Shown: one piece after another, positions 1 to 7,686 of the stretch | How the letters are laid out: each line of letters begins with the position of its first letter | Numbering within the stretch: the first letter of the stretch is position 1 | Position numbers and translations under genes: made by a program | From: Bacillus sp. JCM 19058 | GTDB taxonomy: Bacteria > Bacillota > Bacilli > Bacillales_H > Bacillaceae_D | Assembly: GCA_001310555.1 (NCBI GenBank) | Contig: BAXO01000092.1 | Location: 1-20,374 of the forward strand | DNA: 20,374 bases | Direction: 5' to 3' | Notes under the pieces: generated by a model | Seen by the model: only the letters and a program-made list of their open reading frames with translations | Told to the model about the DNA's origin: nothing | The model's database searches: none

Positions 1-148
1 CAAGCAGAGCATTTATTGCAATAGCTTTCTCAACCTCATTAAAGCGCAGCATCATTGCAGCTGCTAATAGCTCTATGAAGCCAGACAGCACCCTTAAGCC
101 GACCATGACGAGTAAAGCAATTTCGATAGAAATAAACCAAGACTTCAT
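1..148 (-). CDS. yqhV: YqhV family (DUF2619) small membrane protein, 3' part beyond window
   Basis: The minus strand opens with an ATG at 148-146 behind a strong GAGGTGGGG ribosome binding site and stays open to the window edge, giving about 49 residues beginning MKSWFISIEIALLVMVGLRV. This hydrophobic N-terminus followed by a LSGFIELLAAAMMLRFNEVE-like stretch matches my recollection of Bacillus YqhV, a short two-helix membrane protein of unknown function. Position supports it: in B. subtilis yqhV lies directly downstream of efp and before spoIIIAA. The C-terminal part lies outside the window. No function is established that I can state. Confidence 0.8.
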   Translation of the reverse strand, partial: MKSWFISIEIALLVMVGLRVLSGFIELLAAAMMLRFNEVEKAIAINALL

Positions 149-359
149 TTCCCCACCTCAGCTTAAGCCACTTTGTACAACGTATGAATGCACGGACAGG
201 TTCAGAACAAAAACTCATCCGACAATAACAAAGATTAGTCCAAGATGTCCCTTGAACTGACCAGTTTATCGACACAGTTTCATTTCTGAGACGTTCGACT
301 AGCTTTTTTATATAGGAAATAGTAGCCACGATAGGTTGCTTCGATTTCGCTCCCAGGAT

Positions 360-480
360 TGGGGGCACACATCTCGCAGACGGGCGAGAAACTAACCGGC
401 TACGCCGGTGGATTCCACCTGCCCTTCTCCTTGCAGGAATCGGCCCTCCCCTCCTATCCGTCCATGAAGAGAAGCGATGG
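360..480. other. GC-rich cluster of small hairpins in the yqhV-efp gap (possible repeat or structured RNA)
   Basis: The 440-base gap between yqhV and the efp terminator contains no convincing gene. Bases 360-480 are clearly more GC-rich than their surroundings and hold several short inverted repeats in close succession: CTCG...CGAG near 372-388, ACCGGC-tac-GCCGGT near 396-410, GGTGGA-t-TCCACC near 408-420, and TCC-ttgca-GGA near 428-438. This could be a dispersed intergenic repeat, a remnant of a mobile element, or a structured RNA. Small ORFs through it on both strands show no recognisable domain. The remaining bases, 149-359 and 481-590, show nothing I can name. Confidence 0.3.
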
Positions 481-590
481 AGCGGGTCTTTGTGGACTTA
501 AAACAGAAGAATGGATTGCGTTGGACAAACCGGAGAGGGTTAGAAAAAAATTTAATGCGATGCTCATGGACGTTTACGTTCAGACACACC

Positions 591-627
591 AAAAAATCCG
601 CCTGAGATTAGAATCTCAGACGGATTT
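591..627 (-). terminator. Rho-independent terminator of efp
   Basis: Downstream of the efp stop on the minus strand is a near-perfect inverted repeat, AAATCCGTCTGAGATT paired with AATCTCAGGCGGATTT, with a two-base centre, followed by a run of six T. It lies about 22 bases past the stop codon and should end the aroQ-yqhT-efp transcript before yqhV. Confidence 0.88.
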
Positions 628-648
628 AGGCTTCGGTTTTTAACATTC

Positions 649-1206
649 TTATGCCCTCGAGACATAGGCGCTGCTGCGCGTATCGACAATTAATTTATCC
701 CCTTGATTAACGAAGAACGGAACTTGAACGGTTAAGCCTGTTTCGAGCGTTGCCGGTTTAGATCCTCCAGATGCCGTATCTCCTTTAATTCCGGGTTCAG
801 TATCGATTACTTCCAATTCCACTGTATTCGGTACTTCTACACCAAGTGTTTCCCCTTGGAAGCTAATGATTTGCACTTCCATATTTTCCTTCAGAAATTG
901 AAGCTCATATTCGATTTGACTCGCCTGAAGCTCAATTTGCTCAAAGGATTCGTTATCCATAAACGTATGGGAATCGCCACTAGCATATAAATATTGCATC
1001 CGACGATTATCAATATGGGCTCGCGCGACTTTTTCTCCTGCGCGAAACGTTTTTTCCTGAATCGCACCAGTCCGCAGGTTTCTTAATTTGGAGCGAACAA
1101 ATGCCGCACCTTTTCCGGGTTTCACATGCTGAAAGTCCATCACTTGCCAAATTCCGTTGTCTACCTCAATTGTTAAACCAGTTTTAAAATCATTAACTGA
1201 AATCAA
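649..1206 (-). CDS. efp: Translation elongation factor P
   Basis: Complete 185-residue EF-P (yqhU in the B. subtilis locus). EF-P binds ribosomes stalled at consecutive prolines, between the P and E sites, and promotes peptide-bond formation. The sequence starts [15 protein letters not shown] and has the loop [14 protein letters not shown]. Lys32 in PGKG is the residue that carries 5-aminopentanol in B. subtilis. The family's three beta-barrel regions follow, ending in the conserved [21 protein letters not shown] tail. The start is TTG at 1206-1204 behind AGAGGTGA. It is the last gene of the aroQ-yqhT-efp cluster, 105 bases after yqhT, and a strong terminator follows. The frame is intact. Confidence 0.98.
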   Translation of the reverse strand: MISVNDFKTGLTIEVDNGIWQVMDFQHVKPGKGAAFVRSKLRNLRTGAIQEKTFRAGEKVARAHIDNRRMQYLYASGDSHTFMDNESFEQIELQASQIEYELQFLKENMEVQIISFQGETLGVEVPNTVELEVIDTEPGIKGDTASGGSKPATLETGLTVQVPFFVNQGDKLIVDTRSSAYVSRA

Positions 1207-1267
1207 TTGTTATCGTCACCTCTTCCGTCCATTCGAAACGCTTCCTAAATGGAAAATTTCATACATT

Positions 1268-1276
1268 ACTATAACA
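1268..1276 (-). promoter_or_regulatory. Possible internal promoter for efp (extended -10)
   Basis: In the 105-base yqhT-efp gap the minus strand reads TGTTATAGT, an extended -10 hexamer (TATAGT at 1273-1268). No good -35 hexamer lies 16-18 bases upstream. A small AGCT-aaa-AGCT hairpin sits just before it. Transcription of efp from here, in addition to read-through from aroQ, is an inference. Confidence 0.3.
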
Positions 1277-1311
1277 CAGCTTTTAGCTGGAATCTCATTT
1301 TTTTTATTACT

Positions 1312-2382
1312 TTATACACCGACAACTATTAATTCCTTCGGCGATTTGGTGAAGGAGCGATTTCCTTCTGCTGTAATCAATATGTCATCCTCAATCCGAG
1401 TCCCACCGAGACCGCTGACGTAAATCCCTGGCTCAACCGTTACGACCATTCCAGGCTTTAAAACGGTTTCCGATTTGGCTGATAGCCCTGGCCCTTCATG
1501 AACCTCCATTCCTAATCCGTGCCCGGTCGAGTGACCAAAGTTCTCACCAAACCCTTTTTCAGTAATATAATCACGCGTCAGCGAATCCGCTTCCTTACCG
1601 GTCATACCAGCTTTAATACCACGCATGCCGCGGAGCTGCGCTTCAAGCACCGTATCGTAAATCGTTCGCAGTTGCCCATCGATCTCTCCGATAGCAAGCG
1701 TCCTTGTGATGTCGGAGCAATACCCTTGATAATACGCGCCATAATCCAATGTAACGAGTTCCCCAGTCTTTAGCTTCTTTTCGCTGGCCACCCCGTGCGG
1801 CAAAGCCGAACGATAACCAGAAGCAACAATAGTATCAAAGGATGAGGAGATAGCGCCTTGCTTTCTCATAAAAAATTCCAGTTCATTCGCTACATCAAGC
1901 TCGGTTAAACCAGGACGAATATATTCCGTAATGTGCTTAAAAGCAGCGTCTGCAATCTCGGCCGCTTCACCGAGCAGTTGGATTTCGTTTGCGTCCTTGA
2001 TCATCCGCAATTCTTCAACCAATCCGGATATCGGAACGAGCTTGGCCGACTCTATTGCTTTTTCGTAAATTTGAAATGCTTCATATGTAAGGTGCGCCTG
2101 TTCAAAGCCGACATGCTTGAGATGAAGACTTTCGATCTGCTTTGCTACTTCATTGTAAATCGGCCCTTTATGCTGGACGATGTCAAAATCGTTCGCCTGT
2201 TCATTCGCCTGCTCTACGTAGCGAAAATCGGTAATAAATACAGCTTCTTTTTCCGATATGACAGCGATCCCAGCGGTACCTGAAAAATGAGTCAAATAGC
2301 GGCGATTGTATTGACTCGTCACGATCATTCCGTCAATGCCGTTTTCTTTAAACTTCTCGCGCAATGCTTCAATTCGATTCAT
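1312..2382 (-). CDS. yqhT: M24B family Xaa-Pro aminopeptidase (YqhT)
   Basis: A 356-residue metallopeptidase of the pita-bread fold that removes N-terminal residues preceding proline in cytoplasmic peptides. The N-terminal creatinase-like domain covers about residues 1-125 and the M24 catalytic domain about 130-350. The five metal ligands are visible in order: Asp in [10 protein letters not shown], Asp in CSDITRT, His in GHSTGHGLG, Glu in VTVEPGIY and Glu in GGTRIEDD. The start is ATG at 2382-2380 behind an excellent AGGGGGAGGA site, and the gene overlaps the end of aroQ by 14 bases, implying translational coupling. Length and motifs are normal for B. subtilis YqhT-type enzymes. The exact peptide preference cannot be read from sequence. 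Confidence 0.95.
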   Translation of the reverse strand: MNRIEALREKFKENGIDGMIVTSQYNRRYLTHFSGTAGIAVISEKEAVFITDFRYVEQANEQANDFDIVQHKGPIYNEVAKQIESLHLKHVGFEQAHLTYEAFQIYEKAIESAKLVPISGLVEELRMIKDANEIQLLGEAAEIADAAFKHITEYIRPGLTELDVANELEFFMRKQGAISSSFDTIVASGYRSALPHGVASEKKLKTGELVTLDYGAYYQGYCSDITRTLAIGEIDGQLRTIYDTVLEAQLRGMRGIKAGMTGKEADSLTRDYITEKGFGENFGHSTGHGLGMEVHEGPGLSAKSETVLKPGMVVTVEPGIYVSGLGGTRIEDDILITAEGNRSFTKSPKELIVVGV

Positions 2383-2818
2383 GAGATTCCTCCCCCTCTG
2401 TCAGTGCCTGTAATGCAAGCTTATAACCACAAAAACCAAGTCCGACAATTTGCCCCTTTGTCTCGGGAGCTGTGACCGACGTATGACGAAAGGCTTCGCG
2501 CGCATGGATGTTGGATAGATGCACTTCTATAACCGGAAGTGAGATACTGGCTATCGCGTCTCTAAGCGCATAGCTGTAATGCGTTAGCGCTCCCGGATTC
2601 AGGATCACCCCGATCGCTTGCTCAGCAGCCTCATGAATCCAGTCGATCATTTGCCCCTCGTGATTGGATTGAAAGCAGCGGACAGAACAGCTTAACCGAT
2701 TCGCTTCATCCTGAAGCAAGGCTTCTAAATCCGCTAATGAGTCGCTTCCGTATATGTTAGGTTCGCGTAGCCCCAGTCGGTTTAAATTAGGCCCATTAAT
2801 CACAAAAATTGTTTTCAC
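2369..2818 (-). CDS. aroQ: Type II 3-dehydroquinate dehydratase
   Basis: A 149-residue type II dehydroquinase (yqhS), catalysing 3-dehydroquinate to 3-dehydroshikimate in the shikimate pathway. Family motifs are clear: NGPNLNRLG near the N-terminus, the catalytic Arg18-Tyr23 loop ([10 protein letters not shown]), [16 protein letters not shown] in the substrate pocket, and [17 protein letters not shown] with the conserved His and Arg. Length is typical for this dodecameric cytoplasmic enzyme. The start is GTG at 2818-2816 with GGGGAGGAG six bases upstream. It is first in the aroQ-yqhT-efp cluster. In the reference order yqhR lies immediately upstream, but here an island intervenes 82 bases before the start. 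Confidence 0.96.
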   Translation of the reverse strand: MKTIFVINGPNLNRLGLREPNIYGSDSLADLEALLQDEANRLSCSVRCFQSNHEGQMIDWIHEAAEQAIGVILNPGALTHYSYALRDAIASISLPVIEVHLSNIHAREAFRHTSVTAPETKGQIVGLGFCGYKLALQALTEGEESHESN

Positions 2819-2866
2819 TCGCTACTCCTCCCCTAAAAAGCAAGGCATTACATTTTTATCTGTCTT

Positions 2867-2875
2867 ATTGTACCA
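2867..2875 (-). promoter_or_regulatory. Extended -10 promoter of aroQ-yqhT-efp
   Basis: The minus strand upstream of aroQ reads TGGTACAAT (TACAAT at 2872-2867), a good extended -10 about 50 bases before the GTG start. The -35 region is poor, which an extended -10 tolerates. The element lies between aroQ and the left direct repeat, so the cluster keeps its own promoter despite the insertion. Confidence 0.5.
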
Positions 2876-2900
2876 TAATTTTGCATTGAGAAGCTTGATG

Positions 2901-2953
2901 TTGTTACAAAAACTAATTCGGAGCCTGTTCGGATTGCGACTTTCTTTTATCGT
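2901..2953. repeat. Left copy of 53-bp direct repeat (att-like), carries yqhR 3' end
   Basis: These 53 bases are identical, base for base, to 17978-18030, with the same orientation. The copy runs from TTGTTACAAAAACTAATTCG to CTTTCTTTTATCGT. It contains the last 12 codons of yqhR and its stop (CTA at 2913-2915 on the plus strand) but is no longer joined to the rest of that gene. Before insertion, this copy and the right copy would have been one sequence between aroQ and yqhR. Confidence 0.9.
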
Positions 2954-3090
2954 TATATCACAACCTGTCAAGCTATGCCGATCAAATTTTAATTGTTGTC
3001 AAGCTAAATTGGACTTAATACTTACTTATGGAAGGAACGAATTGATTTATGGTAAAGCTTGTTATTTCATAATGAAAGAGGAACTTCACA

Positions 3091-3782
3091 ATGAAAAAAA
3101 TTTATTATTATTCTAGCAAGTATTATCGGCCTCTGTGTCTTAGTAACGGTTGGCTACGGCTTCTATTTGCACAAATCCGTGACGGATTTAGCGACAGAAA
3201 TTCATGAAGATTGGGAACGGCTGGTTTTTGAACGTCGAGAAGCTGAAGTGGATCTCGATGAAAAAGAACCATTGTCCTTTTGATTACTGGTGTTGATTCT
3301 AGGGGTGACAATCATCCGGATCGTTCCGACACATTAATTATTATGACAGTTACCCGAAGAGCAATCCGTCAAAAATGCTTCGGGACACTCGATAAAATTA
3401 ACCATGTCTATGCTTTTAGCTGTGTTGATATGGCCGTGGTCTCTGTCGAGAACTTCCCTAAAATCCCGATTGATCATTATGTAAGCATTAATATGGTAAA
3501 GGCCTAGTCGATGCGGTCGTCACCCGCGGATCCTCATAACGCATGCGGGAAAGGCAAGTGCCTGGTCACTAATACTGTCGGTCAATCTGTACGAACGGAT
3601 ATGGACTTAAATCGAATGTGGTCGATCCAATCAAATTATCGTGATGCCCGGCACAATATTGAGCAACTGGAAATTAGCGGAACGGTACACGAATAGATGG
3701 GATTTATTACTTAGAGATTCCTGTTGATAAGGTTGCCCGCGTTAGTGAGGAACTGCGGACTCATCTGCAATTGGAAGGGTAA
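3091..3782 (+). pseudogene. Degraded LytR-CpsA-Psr (LCP/TagU-like) family gene
   Basis: Pieces of one LCP protein follow each other in different frames. There is an ATG at 3091 behind AAAGAGGA and a membrane anchor (ILASIIGLCVLVTVGYGFYL). The start of the LCP domain follows (LITGVDSRGDNHPDRSDTL), then VDMAVVSVENF and KIPIDHYVSIN, and near the end NYRDARHNIEQLEISGTVHE and IPVDKVARVSEELRTHLQLE. LCP enzymes attach teichoic acids or other glycopolymers to peptidoglycan. At least three frame changes are needed to read through. The middle of the domain is largely missing, so the gene is about 690 bases against roughly 900 or more for intact homologues. It cannot encode a working enzyme. It is the only plus-strand gene in the left part of the island. 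Confidence 0.85.
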
Positions 3783-3800
3783 GCAAAAGAGCATCTTCAT

Positions 3801-3826
3801 GAAGGCGAGCAGCACTGCTCACCTTT
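3801..3826 (+). terminator. Terminator-like hairpin after the LCP pseudogene
   Basis: AAGGCGAGCAG and CTGCTCACCTT form a stem with one mismatch, followed by TTTTG. It lies 19 bases past the pseudogene stop codon, where a rho-independent terminator is expected. Confidence 0.5.
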
Positions 3827-3920
3827 TGCATCTGAGGAAAGGATAAAATTTAAGGTAACAAGTATTAGTGCAACTTAGGGAATCCTTCGCTTTTTTAAAG
3901 CTTGACTTACCAAGTTTTCT

Positions 3921-4754
3921 TTACTTTGGTATTCGAAATGAAATTATTGTTCCCTTTCCTTGTTCGCTTTCCACCTTCAAGCCTTCCCCATAAATACGCT
4001 CTAGTCTCCTGTCCGTGTTGATCAGCCCGATTCCTCTTCCTGTTTTATTCTCGAGTAGGCTTTGAATGGTTTGCTCATCCATCCCAACACCATTGTCAAT
4101 GACTTGTACATTGACAGCGTCTTTCTGCTCGCTTAACCGAATCCTAATTTCCCCTCTTTCCGCACTTTGGGACAGGCCATGGTTAATCGCATTTTCAACA
4201 AGTGGTTGAAGTGTTAACGGCGGGAGCGTAATGTCAATTGACTCTTCTCCTTCCCACACAACCTGGATCCGCTCTCCAAATCGTTCTTTTTCAATAAAGA
4301 GGTAGGATTGTACGAGCTTCACCTCATCCTTCAACGAAATCAGTTGTTCTGTGTTACGGAAGTCAATACTCCACCGGATAAAATTCGACAGCTCCTGTAC
4401 CAATCTATCCATCCGTTCCAAGTCAAAACGACTTAGTGCAATAATCGCGTTAAAGGTATTGATGATAAAATGTGGCTTAATTTGCGCTTGCAGCCACGCT
4501 GCTTCTGTTCGAAGCTGTTCACTGACTGACTGTTTTAGCTTGGTTAATGAATGCACTCTCGACTTCAGCTCAAGCGCATTCATCGGCTTCTGTACATAGT
4601 CATTTGCTCCTAGCTGAAAGCCTGTTTCAACCCCTCCATCACGATGGTAAGCGGTTAATAGAAGGATCGGCAGCTCTGAGAGTGAATATCGCTCTCGAAT
4701 TTTCGCCGTCAACTCATAGCCTGAGAGCTCCGGCATCATAATATCTGAAATCAC
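3921..4754 (-). CDS. C-terminal half of split hybrid kinase: receiver plus LytS/YesM-type kinase
   Basis: The reading frame remains open upstream of the GTG at 4754 to about 4922 without a usable start codon. The upstream part (RLIAVDDDP...LVISDIMMP) completes a response-regulator receiver. Acidic residues (DDD), the phospho-acceptor Asp (residue 4 here), Thr34 in LLLTAYH and Lys56 in DYVQKPM are present. A LytS/YesM-type kinase module follows: QIKPHFIINTFNAI with the likely phospho-His95, then PLVENAINHGL, VIDNGVGMDE and GRGIGLINTDRRLERIYG as the ATP-binding boxes. Its start abuts the stop of the 7TM kinase in the -1 frame. The simplest reading is one ancestral protein of about 1010 residues, broken by a frameshift near 4922-4928. 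Alone, this product lacks a complete receiver and a sensor. Confidence 0.85.
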   Translation of the reverse strand: MISDIMMPELSGYELTAKIRERYSLSELPILLLTAYHRDGGVETGFQLGANDYVQKPMNALELKSRVHSLTKLKQSVSEQLRTEAAWLQAQIKPHFIINTFNAIIALSRFDLERMDRLVQELSNFIRWSIDFRNTEQLISLKDEVKLVQSYLFIEKERFGERIQVVWEGEESIDITLPPLTLQPLVENAINHGLSQSAERGEIRIRLSEQKDAVNVQVIDNGVGMDEQTIQSLLENKTGRGIGLINTDRRLERIYGEGLKVESEQGKGTIISFRIPK

Positions 4755-4921
4755 GAGATCCCAATCCTTCTGACCAAGCTTGGATAAGGCATCCTTCCCG
4801 CTAAATGTTGTATAGATTTCATACTGTTTCGCTGAAAATACATTTTTGAGTACCTTTAAGTTTACTGGATCATCGTCGACGGCAATGAGCCGAATCGGAT
4901 TCGTTTCGGTTAATTCATCCG

Positions 4922-6955
4922 CTATGCCTTCTCATCCTTCAATAAATGAGGGCTTTCTTCAATCTGATCAAATGAATTTTGCTGCTCCTGCGACATTGAC
5001 TGTGGAGCTTTTTCTAATGTGAAGGTAAAGACGGAACCCCCATTCAACCCTGACTCGACTGTTAACATTCCTCCATGTAATTCAACCAAATGCTTGCAGA
5101 TGCTAAGACCTAAGCCAAAGCCACCTTCGCTTGCTCCTTGTCTGTTCTTTGCTTGTTCATAGGGATCGAATAATTTATCTAAGAACTCTTCATCAATGCC
5201 GACCCCTGTATCCTTCACTGAAATCCTGACCCATTCCCCTGCTTCGAAGGCATGGACAGAGACCTCACCAGCGTGCGTATAGTTGACCGCATTCGTCAAC
5301 AGATTGAACAATATTTGAGCGAGTCGGTTTTCATCCGCCATCACAAATGGAAGGTGCTGCGGCACTCGATTACGCAGGATAATCGGCTTACCGTCTGTCA
5401 TATAGCGCACCATCTCAATGACCGTCTTAACAGCGCCATGAACCGATACGGGCTGCGGTTCAATCAAAATTCGATTTTCTTTAAATTTAGCCAAATCGAG
5501 TAAGTCGTTGATTAGGCGTGACATGCGCTGCCCTACAGAATTCACTAGAGTGAGTGCCTGCTTACTCTCCTGCTCCAGCGTATCCTTTTCCCGTTCTCTC
5601 ACTGCTTCTGCCATATTGAGCATACTGTGAAGAGGATTTCGCATTTCGTGGGCCACGGTCGCTAAGAAATCATCCTTTTGTTTGACTGATTCTTGGAGCT
5701 CCAATGTCAGATCCTGTGTCTCCTTTAAGATTCGAAAATAGCGTTTAAACCAGTAAGTAGCCAAGCAAATCATTGAGATAATGAGATCGATCGGATAAGC
5801 AGCTGTCTCTATTTTTAACGCCAATGAAATCGTTAACCAGACAAGACTCCAAATTGATGCCACAATGGCAAAAAGAATAAAAATATTGTCTTGATCAATC
5901 CGAAAGGTGAAAAAGAACAAAAAGAACGGTGCCAGCAAGCATGGAGTCAGCATGACCAGTCCATAGAATGGGATTAACGTAATGTTCATGGATGCTGGCA
6001 GGATAAATACGAGTACAGCAGCTATTAAACACGCAATCTTGTATGCATCGAGCCATTTCTCTTGAACAAAAGCACGCATCTGATGCTGTAAGCTCTGGAG
6101 TAAGAAAAATCCTCCTGCAATGGCTATTAGCATCACCACTTTTATATTCCACTCATAGCCAAGAGAAAACCATTGAAACAATTGATTTTCACCAAACATT
6201 GTCCCAATGACAATACACACAATCATCATAGCGAAATACAGGAACTGACGATTTCGATTTCCTATTAAGTAGATGATCACACTATAAAATGCATGTAGGA
6301 GATAGATCAGACAGGCGATTAAGACAACATTTTGCGTAAATAGCAGCGAATCATTTAAGGGCCCAGTTAAGCCAAATGTGATTGAGTCAGTGATTCCACC
6401 GCCATAAATATTATCAAAGTTCGAAACATGTATGATCAGCTCTACTTCATTCGAAGCATCTACTTTGAAATAGCCTGTCTCAGGAATATTTGCTGGCTTA
6501 TATGCTTCTTTTGTTCTACCCATTTCTCCTGATTGAATAAGAGATTCACCATTTATGTAAACTTCTCCTGCTCTCTGAATATTTGGTACATGAATGCCAT
6601 ATCTGTTGTCTTTTTGCGGATCGAGCAGGATTCGCAGCCGGTACGAGCCATAGCCGATGGGTGAAGAATCCGTCATCGCACTCGACCAATTGGAGGGAAC
6701 GTCCAGCATCACACCACCCTCATTACCTAGTGTGAGAGGAGGCTCCTCTAATAGAAAGACGTCCGGAAAGAATTCCCATTCCCCATCCAGTGAAACTGGG
6801 TGATCCATGATCGGCTCCCAGCCTCGCAAATCTAGGATACCGTCAACAGCCTCTGGATGCTCAGGAATCATAGTCGAATGCAGCCAGAATAACCTGAATC
6901 CTGTTAGAATGATGAGGAAGACAGACACACTCAAGAACAATCGTTTAGTAGACAT
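4922..6955 (-). CDS. 7TM-type hybrid sensor histidine kinase, N-terminal and first kinase part
   Basis: A 677-residue membrane kinase. It has a signal anchor at about 6-26. An extracellular beta-rich sensor covers about 35-195 (LDLRGWEPI...SLDGEWEF, PSNW, GYGSYRLRI, YINGE), typical of the sensor ahead of 7TMR-DISM helices. Seven hydrophobic segments lie at about 205-402, and a coiled linker follows. The HisKA region carries phospho-acceptor His436 in VAHEMRNPLHS. The HATPase part has NLLTNAVNYT, VKDTGVGID and GGFGLGLSICKHLVELHGG. It ends LLKDEKA at a TAG that appears to be a frameshift stop, because the receiver and second kinase follow at once in the -1 frame. ATG at 6955-6953 is the first start after an in-frame stop, but its ribosome site is poor; an AAAGGAG lies about 33 bases upstream. 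It follows the sortase by 58 bases, probably as one operon. The signal sensed is unknown. Confidence 0.88.
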   Translation of the reverse strand: MSTKRLFLSVSVFLIILTGFRLFWLHSTMIPEHPEAVDGILDLRGWEPIMDHPVSLDGEWEFFPDVFLLEEPPLTLGNEGGVMLDVPSNWSSAMTDSSPIGYGSYRLRILLDPQKDNRYGIHVPNIQRAGEVYINGESLIQSGEMGRTKEAYKPANIPETGYFKVDASNEVELIIHVSNFDNIYGGGITDSITFGLTGPLNDSLLFTQNVVLIACLIYLLHAFYSVIIYLIGNRNRQFLYFAMMIVCIVIGTMFGENQLFQWFSLGYEWNIKVVMLIAIAGGFFLLQSLQHQMRAFVQEKWLDAYKIACLIAAVLVFILPASMNITLIPFYGLVMLTPCLLAPFFLFFFTFRIDQDNIFILFAIVASIWSLVWLTISLALKIETAAYPIDLIISMICLATYWFKRYFRILKETQDLTLELQESVKQKDDFLATVAHEMRNPLHSMLNMAEAVREREKDTLEQESKQALTLVNSVGQRMSRLINDLLDLAKFKENRILIEPQPVSVHGAVKTVIEMVRYMTDGKPIILRNRVPQHLPFVMADENRLAQILFNLLTNAVNYTHAGEVSVHAFEAGEWVRISVKDTGVGIDEEFLDKLFDPYEQAKNRQGASEGGFGLGLSICKHLVELHGGMLTVESGLNGGSVFTFTLEKAPQSMSQEQQNSFDQIEESPHLLKDEKA

Positions 6956-7013
6956 GACAGCTTGTGTTCAACAGTTCTACCTGTTGCTCCTTTCTAATAA
7001 ATGGTGTGATAGT

Positions 7014-7574
7014 CTACTCAACTGGCGCTGCATAGACAAAGTACCTCTCTGAGGGCCTAGTCAGCGAAAAGAACGGATAGCACGTCATCAAGACCAATGT
7101 CTCCTCCTCGGTCTCTCCCACCCGCCACGTTTCCGTTTCGTCTCCAATTTCAGTATAATCAACTTCATATTCATATTTTCCATATGCGGTCCGAATTACG
7201 ATGGTATCGCCTTTTTCTAATTTCCCAATCTGTAAAAAGGCTGAGTCATTATGCCCAGATAAGAAAATCTGATTACCATCACCCGGGAACCATGTCGATG
7301 GATCATGACCTATCCCATGCCGCAAATGCTCCATTTCGGTACCGTATATAATCGGTAACTTTAAATCGATCACAGGAATCTCAATGGTTGCATAAGCTTC
7401 TCCAAACTCTACTGCAAAGTCGTCCCGCCCCATAAACAGATCATCTTTCAATTCACTACTAAGGTGTCCATATTCAGCCAGATATTCTTCTGCTCTGGCT
7501 ATTTCATAGTTACTTCCGTAGTAGAAATCATACAATAAATAGCCTACATAGCCTAAAAAAAGCAAGACCTCCAA
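7014..7574 (-). CDS. Class D-like sortase, frameshifted near the N-terminus
   Basis: A transpeptidase that cleaves a C-terminal sorting motif and joins the protein to the cell wall. The catalytic residues are visible: His108 in LSGHND, Cys165 in LVLMTCYPF and Arg177 in PSERYFVYA, inside a sortase beta-barrel (IEIPVIDLKLPIIYG...). The TLVLMTC-Y pattern and short N-terminal anchor suggest class D. The natural start is ATG at 7605-7603, with AGAGGTGAT upstream, giving MLRYIGYLLTIGGLAF. A run of seven A on the plus strand (7555-7561), where six would keep the frame, breaks it. The open frame can still start at TTG 7574, keeping most of the helix but without a good ribosome site. It lies between the adhesin gene, its presumed substrate, and the hybrid kinase. 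Confidence 0.85.
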   Translation of the reverse strand: MEVLLFLGYVGYLLYDFYYGSNYEIARAEEYLAEYGHLSSELKDDLFMGRDDFAVEFGEAYATIEIPVIDLKLPIIYGTEMEHLRHGIGHDPSTWFPGDGNQIFLSGHNDSAFLQIGKLEKGDTIVIRTAYGKYEYEVDYTEIGDETETWRVGETEEETLVLMTCYPFFSLTRPSERYFVYAAPVE

Positions 7575-7644
7575 TCGTTAGTAGATAGCCAATATACCGA
7601 AGCATCGCGCAATCACCTCTATGATCACTAGTATAGTCACAAAA

Positions 7645-7677
7645 CAGGCTACCTAAAAGAAATTTTTAGGTAGCCTG
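7645..7677 (-). terminator. Strong rho-independent terminator between adhesin and sortase genes
   Basis: A perfect 14-bp inverted repeat (CAGGCTACCTAAAA and its complement) with a five-base loop. On the minus strand it is followed by TTTTGTG, ten bases past the adhesin stop codon. It should end most adhesin transcripts before the sortase, so the sortase-kinase pair needs read-through or its own promoter. Confidence 0.85.
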
Positions 7678-7686
7678 ACAATCACC

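Noticed and set aside
39..368. Minus-strand frame of 109 codons overlapping yqhV
   Set aside because: The yqhV frame in the same stretch has a strong ribosome site and a recognisable protein; this one has neither.
2996..3024. Promoter TTGTCA-17-TACTTA ahead of the LCP pseudogene
   Set aside because: The spacing is right but the -10 matches consensus poorly, and the gene is dead, so the site is not worth calling.
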